From Prevotellaceae bacterium (GTDB lineage Bacteria > Bacteroidota > Bacteroidia > Bacteroidales > UBA932), in assembly GCA_031287815.1 (NCBI GenBank), contig JAITSM010000189.1, positions 1 to 24,111 on the forward strand: 24,111 nt of DNA, read 5' to 3'. The translations under genes and the position numbers were made by a program. Under the pieces are notes generated by a model. That model worked only from the letters and a program-made list of their open reading frames with translations. It did no database searches and was not told the DNA's origin. Below are positions 7,177 through 18,100 of this stretch, one piece after another (position 1 is the stretch's first letter; each line of letters begins with the position of its first letter).

Positions 7177-7184
7177 TATTTTTG
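7177..7184 (+). promoter_or_regulatory. Promoter of the protease-SusCD operon
   Basis: TATTTTTG matches the TAnnTTTG -7 box and is the only good match between the recombinase and the protease gene on this strand. It lies in a T-rich tract, so a chance match is possible. Transcription would start near 7191. No clear internal promoter was noticed in the short gaps of the five-gene run that follows, so it may drive all of it. Confidence 0.45.
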
Positions 7185-7190
7185 TAACCG

Positions 7191-7404
7191 GATTTAAACA
7201 TTTTTTTTTACAAATACGACACAAGAGAATTAAAAAAACTTTAACACCCTCCGGAAACAGGCTTGCCGGACGATTCTCACGGAAGGCTAAAAATTAAAAA
7301 AGATATAAAACCAACAATTATGCACAAACAAACCATGTAAAAAATTAAGTATCTTATCAAGACAGATTAAACTATAAAAAATTATTAACCTAAATTTTTA
7401 GAGT
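7191..7404 (+). other. Long 5' leader of the protease gene
   Basis: If the box at 7177 is used, about 210 nt precede the ATG. The middle part can fold: TCCGG (7250-7254) pairs with CCGGA (7266-7270), and TCACGGAA (7277-7284) lies just after. The last 110 nt are A-rich and poorly structured, as is usual ahead of Bacteroidota start codons. No known riboswitch or upstream ORF was recognised. Confidence 0.35.
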
Positions 7405-10400
7405 ATGAAAAAAAACCAACTATTCAAATTTTTGCTATTGTTATTTGCAATAACATGGCTTGTTCCCTCTTTTGCGCAAATCAAAAGAGAAGGGACGCCG
7501 CCGAGTTTTGCGCCTGCTAACAAGTCGGTGCAAATAGTGCGGGAAGTGAAATCACTTGAAAAGCCCGACATCGTTTCGCTGAAAGCGGAAGATAAAATCA
7601 GGGCTGAACGAGGCTTGATGCCGCGTATATCCCAAATTCTTCCGGCAAATTACACGATGGAGAATTCGGGAGAATGGCTCACGCTGGAAACGGGAGAACG
7701 GATTTGGCAATTACGCCTGAAATCTTCCGGCGCTATTGCATTATCTTTATTGTATGATCGGTTTTATTTGCCGGAAGGTTCGAAGCTCTTTATCTATAGT
7801 GCGAATAAAAAGCACGTGGTAGGCGCATTTACTTCTGCCGACAATCCGAAGTTCGGGCCTGAATTTTCTACGGAAATGATTGCCGGCGACGAAATAATTT
7901 TGGAATATGTACCGCCTACCGCAGCCGATAAGGAGTCTTCGCAGCTACAGGAAGATAAAAATGACGCGACGCTTACATTAGCCGACAATACGCTTACTGC
8001 TTCGCAGGCGCTGTCAAAAGCCTTGTTAAAAGACAGCCGGCAACCGGTGATTTCCATTTCCGGCGTAGCCTATGTGTACAATAACGCCCTTATCGGTGTC
8101 GCAAAGGACTTTTATGACCACCCTATGATACCCGGCGATGAAGGTAGTGCTGACGCGTGTATGATCAATATCAATTGCCCGGAAGGTGGCGACTGGCAAA
8201 ATCAAAAGAAAGGGGTGGCCGCTACTCTACAATATATTGGTACTGATGGCTATCTCTGCTCGGGGACTATCCTGAATAATACGGCAAAAGACCGGACGCC
8301 TTATTTTTTAATGGCTTACCATTGCGGCGAAGGGGCTTCTACGTCAGACTTGAATAGATGGCAGTTTTATTTCCATTTTGAACGCACCGGTTGCGACAAT
8401 TCCTCTCCGCGAGCGAGCTACCGCACGGCTATCGGCGCACAAAGATTAGTAGAATCGAATATAAATGGCGGTTCCGATGGCTTATTGCTCCGCCTGAATA
8501 CGAATATTCCCGACGACTGGGATATTTATTTCAATGGATGGAACCGCAGCAATACGCCGCTGAGCAGCGGCGCGGGGATTCACCATCCAGCTGGCGACTT
8601 GAAAAAAATATCGTTTGTGGACGCTTCAGCTATTTCGTCGACATGGAATAGTTCGAATGCTACTGGCGCTACCAATGCCCATTGGCGTATTACATGGGCA
8701 ACAGTGAACGGAAAAAAAAGCGTAACTCAGGGCGGATCGTCGGGTTCTCCATTATTTGACGAAAACGGTTTGGTCGTAGGCAGCCTTTCTGGCGGCAATG
8801 GCACCCGAGGGGATGAATGTAATACCAATACCTATAGCTTATACGGGAAATTATGGTGGCACTGGGACCAGTCGCCCAACCCCAACCAGCACATGTCGAA
8901 GTACCTTGACCCCATTGGTTCGGGGGTAACGACGCTGGACGGTATGTATTCCGCAGATGAAGTGTCGGCTAATTTTACAGCTAGCGATACCAATATTTAT
9001 GTATCTCAATCTATTGAATATAGAGATATATCGGCTCTGGCAGCTACATGGGAATGGTCGTTTGATGGCGGCACGCCTTCCGGCTACATAGGGCGCACTC
9101 CGCCGGCCATACAATACAACACGGCGGGCGTATTTAAGACGACTTTGATTATTAACAAAGGTACGGCAAGCGCAGATACCGCTGTCAGGACGATTACGGT
9201 GTCTGTGAAAGAAGCCGTATGCTCGGGCGACATCACCATTGGCGACGGTACGGCTACCGCACAATTCCCGCTGGGTCTGGAGCAACAGCAGACATTTAGC
9301 GCGGCTATTTATACGGTAGGAGAAATTGGTTTGAACAAAGGCGGGGTGATTAAACAAATTGCGTGGTCTGCGGAAAGTGCAACAACCGAAACACGCACTC
9401 TGTATATCTATTTGAAAGAAGTGGATGAAACCATCTTTACGCCCCAAACATGGGTGGATGAAATCGCTGCTGCCACATTAGTGTATCAAAACACGACGGC
9501 TGCGCCCAATGTACAGGGGTGGAATACCCTTAGTTTATCCACTCCGTTTACCTATACGGGAACCAAAAACCTGAAAGTATTAGTAAGGTCTCTAGCAGCG
9601 AATACTACCGGCTATTATAATTCCAATTGTAACTACACAACGATAACAAGCGCTCACCAGCAATGGACGAGTGCAGCCACTTCTATTCCCTCTACTAACG
9701 GAACGGTAAATGATAACCGCCCGAATATCCGCTTTACGGTGGATACCCTTTGCGGTGCAGTTCCGCCGGTAGCAGACTTTAGAATTCAAGTATTTAATAC
9801 ACTATTTTCGGAAAAATTTGACGCTGTATCAATACCTGCCGGTTGGACGATAGAAAAACCGGGAGCAAGCGCCAACCAATGGTCGATCGGTAATCTCTCG
9901 GGTTATAATTTTAATACCGTAGACCCCACAAGCATATATTCTATTTATGTTAATTGGGATGGGTCTGACACTGTTGATACGTGGCTCAAGTCGCCGGCTA
10001 TTACTATTCCTGCCGGTAGCACTGCAAAGCTAAGTTTTTATCTGCTTTGGGGTATGTCTTACTCACCGGCAGGAATGGTTACATTCTATGTGTCAGACGA
10101 TAACGGTGCTACCTGGGTAAAAAAATGGGCAAGCACTTATGAAGAGGAGATGGCTTGGCGGCAACAGGTTGTTGACTTGTCGGAATATGCTGGAAAAACA
10201 GTAAAACTGGCATGGCAATACTATGGACTGGATTTGTATGTCACAAGCCTTGATAATGTACTGGTATATAGTGAAGAATATACTACTTCCACTACTATTA
10301 ATGTGGGCGAAACGGTGTCGTTTATTGACCGCTCCGCAGGGCCTCCGCTGTCGTGGGAATGGACGTTGCCGGGCGCTACGCCTGCTACCAGCACGGCTAC

Positions 10401-13400
10401 CAACCTTACCGCAACTTATACCAAAGCGGGCACGTATGATGTATCGCTGACAGTAACCAGCCATTTGGGGACGAATACGAAGACATTTCCAGGTATGGTC
10501 ATAGTAAAATCTACACCTATGTCGATTCAATGGAGGTCTTCTTCCCAAGGCTATACAACATATCCCTATAGCGGGCAGTTGCTGCCGGAAGGAGGAGGAA
10601 AAGTACAATTAACAGATATTACCGCAGGAGGGCCGCCAACCTCCTGGGCATGGGAATTACCTGGCGCTACTCCCACTTCTGCTACGAAACAAGAGGTGGA
10701 AGCCCTTTATCCGGCTGGCGCGGCTTCCTACTCCGTGAAACTGGAAATAACCACTGAAGCGGAAAAAATAGATTCTATCATACCGAATTATGTAAAAATA
10801 ACCGGCATTTCCAACATCTGGAATATAGCGGGTGGAGAAAATCCGATAAAACGCTATCAACTTAATGCAACTTCTCCTGTTAACGGTGTTGGCGGTAGCT
10901 ATTTCTCTATGATATCCGAAAGATTTGAATCTTCCGCTCCCGGAGTAGTATCCAAAGTACAAGTATATACCGACGCTGTAACACAAAACTCCGGCACAAA
11001 CCGCTATATGACGGTAGCGCTGTATTCGGATGTTAACGGGCTGCCGGGAACGCTCCTGTCGCCGACAATGAGTATTCCGGCCGGTTCTATTACGAACGGC
11101 GGTTATAACACCATTACCTTTCCCACGCCGGTGGGAGTTCCCAAAGCCTTCCACGTGGTAGTCGGTACTACCAATGCAAACAATGTGAGGTTTTGGATTC
11201 CCTGCGTGGGTCTAAGAACCAATGGATATAGTACGGTGAGAGTGTATTACAGTGGCTCTTGGCGTGATGTGGCGACGATGATTACCGGTGGTTTCTACAC
11301 CTCCCTGAACATTGTCCCCGAATTTGCCTATACCAAATTTAAGTTAACTTCTACGGCTGATACCGTCAAGAAGAAAAATATAGACCCGGATCCGGAAACG
11401 GTTACCTTTACGACCGATGCACCTTGGACGGCCACCGCCCCCTCCTGGATCACGTTAAGTGCAGCCAGCGGTACGGGTACCATCGGTACGCCTGCTGATG
11501 TAACGCTGACGTTCACCGTAGCGGAAAATCAACGGCCGGAAGTCCGGGAAGGCGCTATTACCATAAATGCCGGTACGCAGGCGGTGATTACCGTGCTGCA
11601 AGGCGGCACCGCCCCATCTGATTTAACAGCCGTTTATAATGACGAAAATAAATCGGTGAAATTGACTTGGGGTGATGCAATACCACCGTTAGAAGCGGAT
11701 GCTTTCGACGATATAGAAGCGCATATGGCTGATGCTATAGATTCTCCCGGTTCTATCGGCTGGTCATATATTGACGGCGATGGTACTGAAACGGGCGTGG
11801 AAGTAAAAATGGCATTTATGGTAATGAACGCGATAGACTGGTTTGGTAATATCTCGTATGCACATTCCGGTTCACAAATATTAGGGGCAGTGTATCCATA
11901 TTCTTACACTAGATCAAACGATGATTGGCTCGTTAGTCCCAAATTGGATTTTGGTTCCACAGTAACATTTTCATTCTGGGCACGGTCTGCTACAACTCTG
12001 TTTGGAGCTGAACGGATGAGGGTGGCTTATTCTACTACCGGCAAGGCAGAGAACAATTTTACCCATGTGCTTACTACGGAACCGTACGTAGAAGTTCCTG
12101 CTACATGGACGAAATATAGCTATACCATTCCCGCAGACGCCAAGTACGTAGCCATCAATTGTGTTTCTGATGACGCAATGGTATTTTTGATAGACGATAT
12201 TTTCATCGGCACCGGCACTGCGCCGGCTTCCGCACCGGTGGACCAAGCGTTGAGTGCAAAAGCAAGTACAGGAGCGAAATTTACATTTGCAGAATCGAAA
12301 AAAATTGTAAAGCAAAATGCAAAAACTGATAGGAAATTGGAAGCGCGTAAGGTACAAAGCTTGATAGTTAGCTCCTTAAAAGATGCTATGCATCCGCAGA
12401 GCCTTGCATTCGGCAAAGAAGCAGTCATCCGCTGGGATGATGGGAAACTCAATAATAGCATCGGCGCTGGTGGCGGCGATATGGAAGTAGCCGCTAAATT
12501 TGAACCATCCGATTTGAAGGACTACAAAAATGCCTCTATTAAATCGGTAGAAATAGCAATTGGCGCCAATGTTGGCACAAACATGAAGTTAAATATCCGG
12601 CAAGGCGGAACAATTGTGTATTCCCAGCCGATTTCGGGATTAACTGCGGACAGTTTCCATACTATCGAGCTGAAAACGCCTGTTCTCATTGATGTTAAGA
12701 AAGACTTAATGGTGGGCTATGTGTTCACACATGTGGCCGGAGAGTTTGTCGCCGGATGTGATGGCGGACCTGCGGTTGCGGGCAAGGGTGACTTGGTTTC
12801 GTTAGACGGTAGTGCGTTTGAAGCATTATCTGCAATTTCGACCATAAATGCCAACTGGAACATTGCCGTAACCTTAGTGGGCGGTAAACAGTTGATCACC
12901 TATAACGTTTATCGCGACGGTAAACAAATTGCCAAAGATGTGGATGAAAAGGAATACGAAGATACCAATCCTCCGAAAGCAGACACGGCTTGCTACGTAG
13001 TAACGGCGGTTTATGACGGCGACCCGGATTTCGAATCTACCGAATCGGATAAGGTTTGCGTGTATTCAAAAGGGTTCCTTACCATTAGTGTGCGTGATAC
13101 TACCAGGGAAGAAGCAAACAGTAACCCTACATTCACGGCCTATATTAAAGATGGCTTACTGCCAGGCGACAATGAAAATGATATTTTGTCGTTAGTGAAA
13201 TTTGCTACTCCGGCTAACGCGCTATCTCCTGCTGGAACGTATGTGATAACACCCATATTTAAGGATTTGTCCGCCAGTACGTATGCCGAAAGCTATGTCT
13301 TTGTTCCGGCTCCCGGCGTATTGACTATAACGACTTTCCCGACGGTAATAACGCAGCAACCGGTAGGCACTACCCTTTGCGAAGGCGACGCCCCACACAT

Positions 13401-14112
13401 CTTTACGATTGCTGCTACCGGGCTGAATATAAAATATCAGTGGCAACGTCAGGTGAATGGCGCATGGACAAATGTTGGCACTGAAATAATTACCAGCGGT
13501 ACGTCTACTTCCAGTAGTCTTTCGGTTCCGGCTACAAGGGCTAATGCCGCTATTTACCGTGTATTGGTGAACGGGCGTTCCGATAAACCCGCCAGCGATG
13601 AGGTGGTATTAAGGATCGGGCTTCCTTGGGGCGAACTTATTGCTTATCCATGGAGCGATGTGCCTACGGTGAACAACAATTCATCGACAAACGGCGGCTA
13701 CTCTTTTGTAGCGTTCCAATGGTTACGCGACGGCGCAGCTATTAGCGGCGCAACTAACCCGTACATACAGATACCAAAAGGTACAACTGCTTCCTATGCA
13801 TTAGAGCTGACCACTTCCACCGGCGCGCCGCTGGGCGTATGTTCGTTTACTCCACCATTAAGCACAGCTTCTTTGTTGGTGTATCCTAATCCCGTTACGC
13901 AAGGCACTTCGTTGACCCTCCAGTCGGCAGTTTTGCCCAAAGGTTCGGTTGCAAATATCTATAACAGTACCGGTGCATTGGTGAAAGGCAACCTGCCTTT
14001 GTCCGGCGTGCAAAGTACTATAGATGTTACCGGCTTGACACATGGGCTCTACGTGTTGCAAGTAGTGCAACCCGATGGTACGAAAGAAACTATCAATATA
14101 GTGGTTAATTAA
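7405..14112 (+). CDS. T9SS-secreted lysyl-endopeptidase-like serine protease with gingipain-like adhesin modules
   Basis: 2235 residues. Signal peptide 1-24 (cut before Q25). An N-terminal pro-region (about 30-180) precedes a trypsin-fold domain (about 200-510) with apparent triad His306 (LMAYHCGEG), Asp358 (GGSDGLLLRL) and Ser446 (GGSSGSPLFDENGLVVG), the pattern of lysyl endopeptidases. Then: PKD (about 520-604); an unassigned beta domain (606-785); cleaved-adhesin/jelly-roll (798-958); two PKD (965-1132); a second unassigned domain (1136-1312); BACON (1321-1402, with APSWITLSAASG); Fn3 start plus second cleaved-adhesin (1405-1605); a Lys-rich linker (1615-1667); a gingipain/HagA-like adhesin (1672-1827) and Fn3 (1828-1887, YNVYRDGKQI); an MBG-like repeat (1889-1976); Ig-like domains (1977-2149); and a type A T9SS sorting domain (2155-2235, LLVYPNPV...GLYVLQV). 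It should be secreted through the outer membrane, anchored or released, and cut proteins, probably after Lys. Lys specificity is inferred from family only. Confidence 0.92.
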   Translation: MKKNQLFKFLLLLFAITWLVPSFAQIKREGTPPSFAPANKSVQIVREVKSLEKPDIVSLKAEDKIRAERGLMPRISQILPANYTMENSGEWLTLETGERIWQLRLKSSGAIALSLLYDRFYLPEGSKLFIYSANKKHVVGAFTSADNPKFGPEFSTEMIAGDEIILEYVPPTAADKESSQLQEDKNDATLTLADNTLTASQALSKALLKDSRQPVISISGVAYVYNNALIGVAKDFYDHPMIPGDEGSADACMININCPEGGDWQNQKKGVAATLQYIGTDGYLCSGTILNNTAKDRTPYFLMAYHCGEGASTSDLNRWQFYFHFERTGCDNSSPRASYRTAIGAQRLVESNINGGSDGLLLRLNTNIPDDWDIYFNGWNRSNTPLSSGAGIHHPAGDLKKISFVDASAISSTWNSSNATGATNAHWRITWATVNGKKSVTQGGSSGSPLFDENGLVVGSLSGGNGTRGDECNTNTYSLYGKLWWHWDQSPNPNQHMSKYLDPIGSGVTTLDGMYSADEVSANFTASDTNIYVSQSIEYRDISALAATWEWSFDGGTPSGYIGRTPPAIQYNTAGVFKTTLIINKGTASADTAVRTITVSVKEAVCSGDITIGDGTATAQFPLGLEQQQTFSAAIYTVGEIGLNKGGVIKQIAWSAESATTETRTLYIYLKEVDETIFTPQTWVDEIAAATLVYQNTTAAPNVQGWNTLSLSTPFTYTGTKNLKVLVRSLAANTTGYYNSNCNYTTITSAHQQWTSAATSIPSTNGTVNDNRPNIRFTVDTLCGAVPPVADFRIQVFNTLFSEKFDAVSIPAGWTIEKPGASANQWSIGNLSGYNFNTVDPTSIYSIYVNWDGSDTVDTWLKSPAITIPAGSTAKLSFYLLWGMSYSPAGMVTFYVSDDNGATWVKKWASTYEEEMAWRQQVVDLSEYAGKTVKLAWQYYGLDLYVTSLDNVLVYSEEYTTSTTINVGETVSFIDRSAGPPLSWEWTLPGATPATSTATNLTATYTKAGTYDVSLTVTSHLGTNTKTFPGMVIVKSTPMSIQWRSSSQGYTTYPYSGQLLPEGGGKVQLTDITAGGPPTSWAWELPGATPTSATKQEVEALYPAGAASYSVKLEITTEAEKIDSIIPNYVKITGISNIWNIAGGENPIKRYQLNATSPVNGVGGSYFSMISERFESSAPGVVSKVQVYTDAVTQNSGTNRYMTVALYSDVNGLPGTLLSPTMSIPAGSITNGGYNTITFPTPVGVPKAFHVVVGTTNANNVRFWIPCVGLRTNGYSTVRVYYSGSWRDVATMITGGFYTSLNIVPEFAYTKFKLTSTADTVKKKNIDPDPETVTFTTDAPWTATAPSWITLSAASGTGTIGTPADVTLTFTVAENQRPEVREGAITINAGTQAVITVLQGGTAPSDLTAVYNDENKSVKLTWGDAIPPLEADAFDDIEAHMADAIDSPGSIGWSYIDGDGTETGVEVKMAFMVMNAIDWFGNISYAHSGSQILGAVYPYSYTRSNDDWLVSPKLDFGSTVTFSFWARSATTLFGAERMRVAYSTTGKAENNFTHVLTTEPYVEVPATWTKYSYTIPADAKYVAINCVSDDAMVFLIDDIFIGTGTAPASAPVDQALSAKASTGAKFTFAESKKIVKQNAKTDRKLEARKVQSLIVSSLKDAMHPQSLAFGKEAVIRWDDGKLNNSIGAGGGDMEVAAKFEPSDLKDYKNASIKSVEIAIGANVGTNMKLNIRQGGTIVYSQPISGLTADSFHTIELKTPVLIDVKKDLMVGYVFTHVAGEFVAGCDGGPAVAGKGDLVSLDGSAFEALSAISTINANWNIAVTLVGGKQLITYNVYRDGKQIAKDVDEKEYEDTNPPKADTACYVVTAVYDGDPDFESTESDKVCVYSKGFLTISVRDTTREEANSNPTFTAYIKDGLLPGDNENDILSLVKFATPANALSPAGTYVITPIFKDLSASTYAESYVFVPAPGVLTITTFPTVITQQPVGTTLCEGDAPHIFTIAATGLNIKYQWQRQVNGAWTNVGTEIITSGTSTSSSLSVPATRANAAIYRVLVNGRSDKPASDEVVLRIGLPWGELIAYPWSDVPTVNNNSSTNGGYSFVAFQWLRDGAAISGATNPYIQIPKGTTASYALELTTSTGAPLGVCSFTPPLSTASLLVYPNPVTQGTSLTLQSAVLPKGSVANIYNSTGALVKGNLPLSGVQSTIDVTGLTHGLYVLQVVQPDGTKETINIVVN

Positions 14113-14122
14113 AAAACTATTG

Positions 14123-14164
14123 CTGCATCCCTGTTCCTCCGTTACGGAGAAACAGGGGAGGCAG
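14123..14164 (+). promoter_or_regulatory. Intercistronic hairpin without U-tract
   Basis: CCCTGTT-C-CTCCG (14129-14141), loop TTA, CGGAG-A-AACAGGG (14145-14157): 12 pairs with one C/A mismatch. CTGC (14123-14126) and GCAG (14161-14164) can extend it past an internal loop. No run of T follows, so it is not a full intrinsic terminator. It fits an mRNA-stabilising or processing hairpin that sets different levels for the huge protease and the downstream uptake genes. Confidence 0.6.
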
Positions 14165-14181
14165 AATAGAAATTGTTTAAA

Positions 14182-15072
14182 ATGAAAAAACATAAAGATA
14201 TGAAACAAAAAATCATTTTACTACTACTTGCCCTGTGTTTTAGCTTACCTTCTATGGCGCAGCACCGGCATGAAATTTCGATAGCCGGCGGCTTTGGCTT
14301 GTCGTCGCTGCAATATGGCGTTATCTCCTCCGATCATAAAAATGGAACTGGCGCACAGGCTGGATTAGGCTATAACTTTTACTTTGCACCTAATTGGAGC
14401 GTGAGGACAGGCGTAGGGCTTGGCTTTTTTAACGCAAAAACAACGCTTGGTTCGACAGATACCTATAAAACGGTTGAAAATCAGTCGCATTCCTATATTA
14501 CAAGCACTATAAATGGGAATGGAGACTTGCGGTTTACTTATGAATATACCGGCTACGAAGAAAAGCCTTCAGCAACGTTATTGACAATACCGGTAATGTT
14601 GCAATTTGAAACCATCGGTTCAAAGGCTTTTTATTTTGCAGTAGGCGGGAAAATAGGCATTCCGCTGAGTGCACAATACAAGACATCCGGACAACTGAAA
14701 ACCACCGGTTATAATTTGGAATTGGAGGTTCCTATTAACGACAACCTCCCGGATTACGGCTTCGGCACATATGATGTTAATCATACTACGGACTGGGATT
14801 TGAATCTATCTGTTCAACTCTCCGTTGAAGCGGGCGTTAAATGGCATTTAACCGATAAATTAAATCTTTATTCCGGTGTGTATTTTGACTATGGATTGAA
14901 TGACCTGAATAAAAATAACAATGATGATCCTACAGCTTTCCGCTTAATCAACTACCAGCCGAAAACACCCGGTGAGTTTATTTACGGAGGAATATTCAAT
15001 GGTAGTGACAAGTTATATCCGGTGGCATTAGGTATTACTGTGCGTTTAAGTTTTGGCTTAGGTAGCCTGTAA
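14182..15072 (+). CDS. Outer-membrane beta-barrel protein
   Basis: 296 residues from ATG at 14182; an upstream in-frame TTG at 14173 is less likely, and ATG at 14200 is also possible. A signal peptide (hydrophobic IILLLLALCFSLPSMA, cut before Q27) is followed by alternating beta strands typical of the small Bacteroidota porin-like barrel families: EISIAGGFGLSSL, AQAGLGYNFYF, WSVRTGVGLGFF, AFYFAVGGKIGIPL, LSVEAGVKWHL, LNLYSGVYFDYGL and a closing strand ALGITVRLSFGLG. The acidic/Asn-rich segments between strands suggest surface loops. It lies 69 bp after the protease and 46 bp before susC, so it is probably in the same transcript. A role in handling the protease or its products is inference; the exact family is not certain. 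Confidence 0.75.
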   Translation: MKKHKDMKQKIILLLLALCFSLPSMAQHRHEISIAGGFGLSSLQYGVISSDHKNGTGAQAGLGYNFYFAPNWSVRTGVGLGFFNAKTTLGSTDTYKTVENQSHSYITSTINGNGDLRFTYEYTGYEEKPSATLLTIPVMLQFETIGSKAFYFAVGGKIGIPLSAQYKTSGQLKTTGYNLELEVPINDNLPDYGFGTYDVNHTTDWDLNLSVQLSVEAGVKWHLTDKLNLYSGVYFDYGLNDLNKNNNDDPTAFRLINYQPKTPGEFIYGGIFNGSDKLYPVALGITVRLSFGLGSL

Positions 15073-15118
15073 TGCCCTACTAAACTAACGAAAAAATGTA
15101 TTTAAAATTAAAAATTAA

Positions 15119-18100
15119 ATGTTTATGAAAGAATATACCTATCCTTTGAGAAAAGTCTTACTGCTTTTTATTTGTTTGCTTGCTATGGGCGTTAGCGCCT
15201 TGTGGGCGCAAACCGGGCAAGTAAGCGGTGTAGTGACGGAGAACGGGCAGCCATTAGCAGGTGCGTCCGTTGTGGTAAAGGGTTCTACAACAGCCATAGT
15301 AACCGATGATGAAGGTCGTTACACTATTTCCGTACCGGAAAATGCTATTCTTGTATTTTCATTTATAGGAATGAAAACACAAGAAGTGGAAGTCGGCTCG
15401 CGTTCGGTAATTAACGTTGAAATGGAAGCGGAAGTAACGCAGTTGGAAGATGTGGTAGTGGTAGCTTTCGGTACCGCGAAAAAAGCTGCTTTTACCGGCT
15501 CTGTAGCGACCGTCGGTGCCGCCCAACTTGAAAAACGCGTAGCCACAAACGTGGTGAATTCCCTTGCCGGGCAATTGCCAGGTGTACAACTCCGCGGTTC
15601 CGACGGCGCTCCGGGAGAGGAATCTACGTTGCGTATTCGTGGCTTTACTTCGTTGTATGCCGGTAAAGACCCGCTGGTTATTGTGGACGGGGCGCCTTAC
15701 GTGGGAAGCCTGTCAACAATCAACCCGTCCGACGTTGAAACTTTTACGGTTTTAAAAGATGCTTCCGCCAATGCCCTTTATGGTGCACGCGCTGCCAATG
15801 GCGTGCTCATGATAACTACCAAAAAAGCAAAAAAAGGCAACGCTACGGTTTCGGTAGATATTAAAGCAGGCGTGAAAAACTATAGCGTGGTAGAATACGA
15901 TATGATCCGCGACCCGGCTCAGTATTATGAAACATATTACGGCGGGTTGTATAATTATTACTTCAACCGGTTGGGGCAAGACGCTACCACCGCATCGGCT
16001 AACGCCAACAGCACCCTGATAGACCGGTTAAGATATAATGTGTACGAAACCAACGGGAAACCACTGATTGTAGACGGCAAGTTAAATCCTAATGCTACTT
16101 TAGGCAGAGTAGTGACCATGCCAGATGGCAGCAGTTATTACCTGATACCCGACAACTGGAAAGATAATACCTATAAAACAGGTATCCGGCAAGAATATGC
16201 CGTAAGTGTTTCGGGAGGAAACGAAAAATTATCGTTTCTCGGTTCGGCAGGCTATCTGGATGAAGATGGCATTGTAGAACGATCAAACTTTACACGCTTT
16301 ACCGCTCGTTTGAAAGCCGACTACCAGGCCAAAAAATGGCTGAAAGTGGGCGGAAACATTGCCTACTACGATTTTAAACAAGATGTGCCGGGCGGTTATG
16401 GCGGAGCGGGAAGTTCAGGTAATATATTCGCTTATACTTCGGTGATTGCGCCCATTTATCCGTTGTTTATTAGAGACGGAGCGGGTAATATTATGTATGA
16501 CGAACGCGGTATGAAACGGTACGACTACGGAGATGGTACAAATGCCGGGTTGTCAAGACCTTTCCTCGGCAATGCAAACCCCCTCTCGGATGTGCTGCTG
16601 AACGAAACAAGCTACAACGGAAGCACATTTAACTTGGACGGATTTGTAGATATCAATTTTACCGATAAACTGAAATTGAATGTAAGCGCCACTTCCTACA
16701 TGGAGGAATACCGGATTACCGACTATACCAACCCTTACTATGGGCAATATAAGACGTCGAATGGTGTAATTTACAAAGGACATAACCGCACGAACAATCT
16801 CAACCTGCAACAACTGCTCACTTATACTGACAAGATAGGCGAGCATTCGTTCGACGTGATGCTTGGGCATGAATATACCAACCAAAAAGAATACGAACTA
16901 AACGGTAGTAAGAACGGCATGTTTTCACCCTTTATATTTGAGTTAAATCATGCGGTTAATACGATTAGCGCTTCTTCAAAAGCCCTGGAGTTCAATGTGG
17001 AAGGTTTCTTCGGTCGGGCGCAGTACAATTACGATGAAAAATACTTTGCTTCGGTATCGTACCGCCGCGACGCCTCGTCGCGTTTCCATCCCGACAACCG
17101 CTGGGGGAACTTTTGGAGCATCGGCGGCGCATGGCAGCTGAACAAGGAAAACTTCCTGTCGGGCGTGTCGTGGATTGATTTGTTGAAGTTTAAAATCAGC
17201 TACGGATCCAACGGGAATGACCAAATCGGTGATTTCCGCTATACAGACATCTACACCATTGAAAATACCGACGGGCAGGCAGGCGTGGCCTTTTCGAATA
17301 AAGGCAACCAGGGTATCTCGTGGGAAACCAATGCCAACTTCAATACGGGCTTTGAATTTGAATTTTTTGAAAAACGCTTAACCGGTTCTGTGGAATACTA
17401 CAACCGTACATCATACGGCCTCCTGTTCCTGCGTCCGGCTCCCGAATCGTCGGGCTATTCCAGTTTCTATGATAATATCGGCGACTTGCGCAACTATGGG
17501 TTTGAAATCGACCTCAGAGGATATGTGTTTAAAACCACAGACTTTGAATGGACGTTGAACGCCAACCTGTCGACCGTGAAAAACGTCATGCTGAAGTTGC
17601 CGCCCGAAAGGATAAAAACAGAAAACGGGTTTGCCGACAGCAACAAATGGATTAGCGTAGGCGGTTCCATCTACGACTTTTATTTGTTTAAATATGCCGG
17701 TGTAAATGAACACGGCGAAGCCTTATACTATAAAAAAGTGAATGACGCAGATGGCAACTGGACAGGTGAAAATACCACTACAACCAATTCGGCGGACGCT
17801 TCGCAATACAGCGACATAGGCTCGTCTATTCCCGATTTCTTCGGCGGGTTCGGTTCTACAGTATATTACAAGGGCTTTGATTTCAGTATTAACTTCGATT
17901 ATCAGGTAGGCGGCCTGGTGTATGATGGTGCGTATGCTTCCCTGATGTCTTCACCTGTTTCTACCGGCACCATTGGGAGCGCCATCCATAAAGACATCCT
18001 CCAGGCGTGGTCGCCCACCAATACATCAAGTAATATTCCGCGCTATCAGGATAATGAGGCCAATAACCAAAATGCGGCGTCCGACCGTTTTCTGGTAAAT

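Noticed and set aside
7141..7284. TTCCGTGA / TCACGGAA inverted repeat flanking the protease promoter, as an invertible promoter
   Set aside because: Only 8 bp match, which is likely by chance in this much sequence, and invertible promoters in Bacteroides usually have longer repeats. Still worth a glance in read data.
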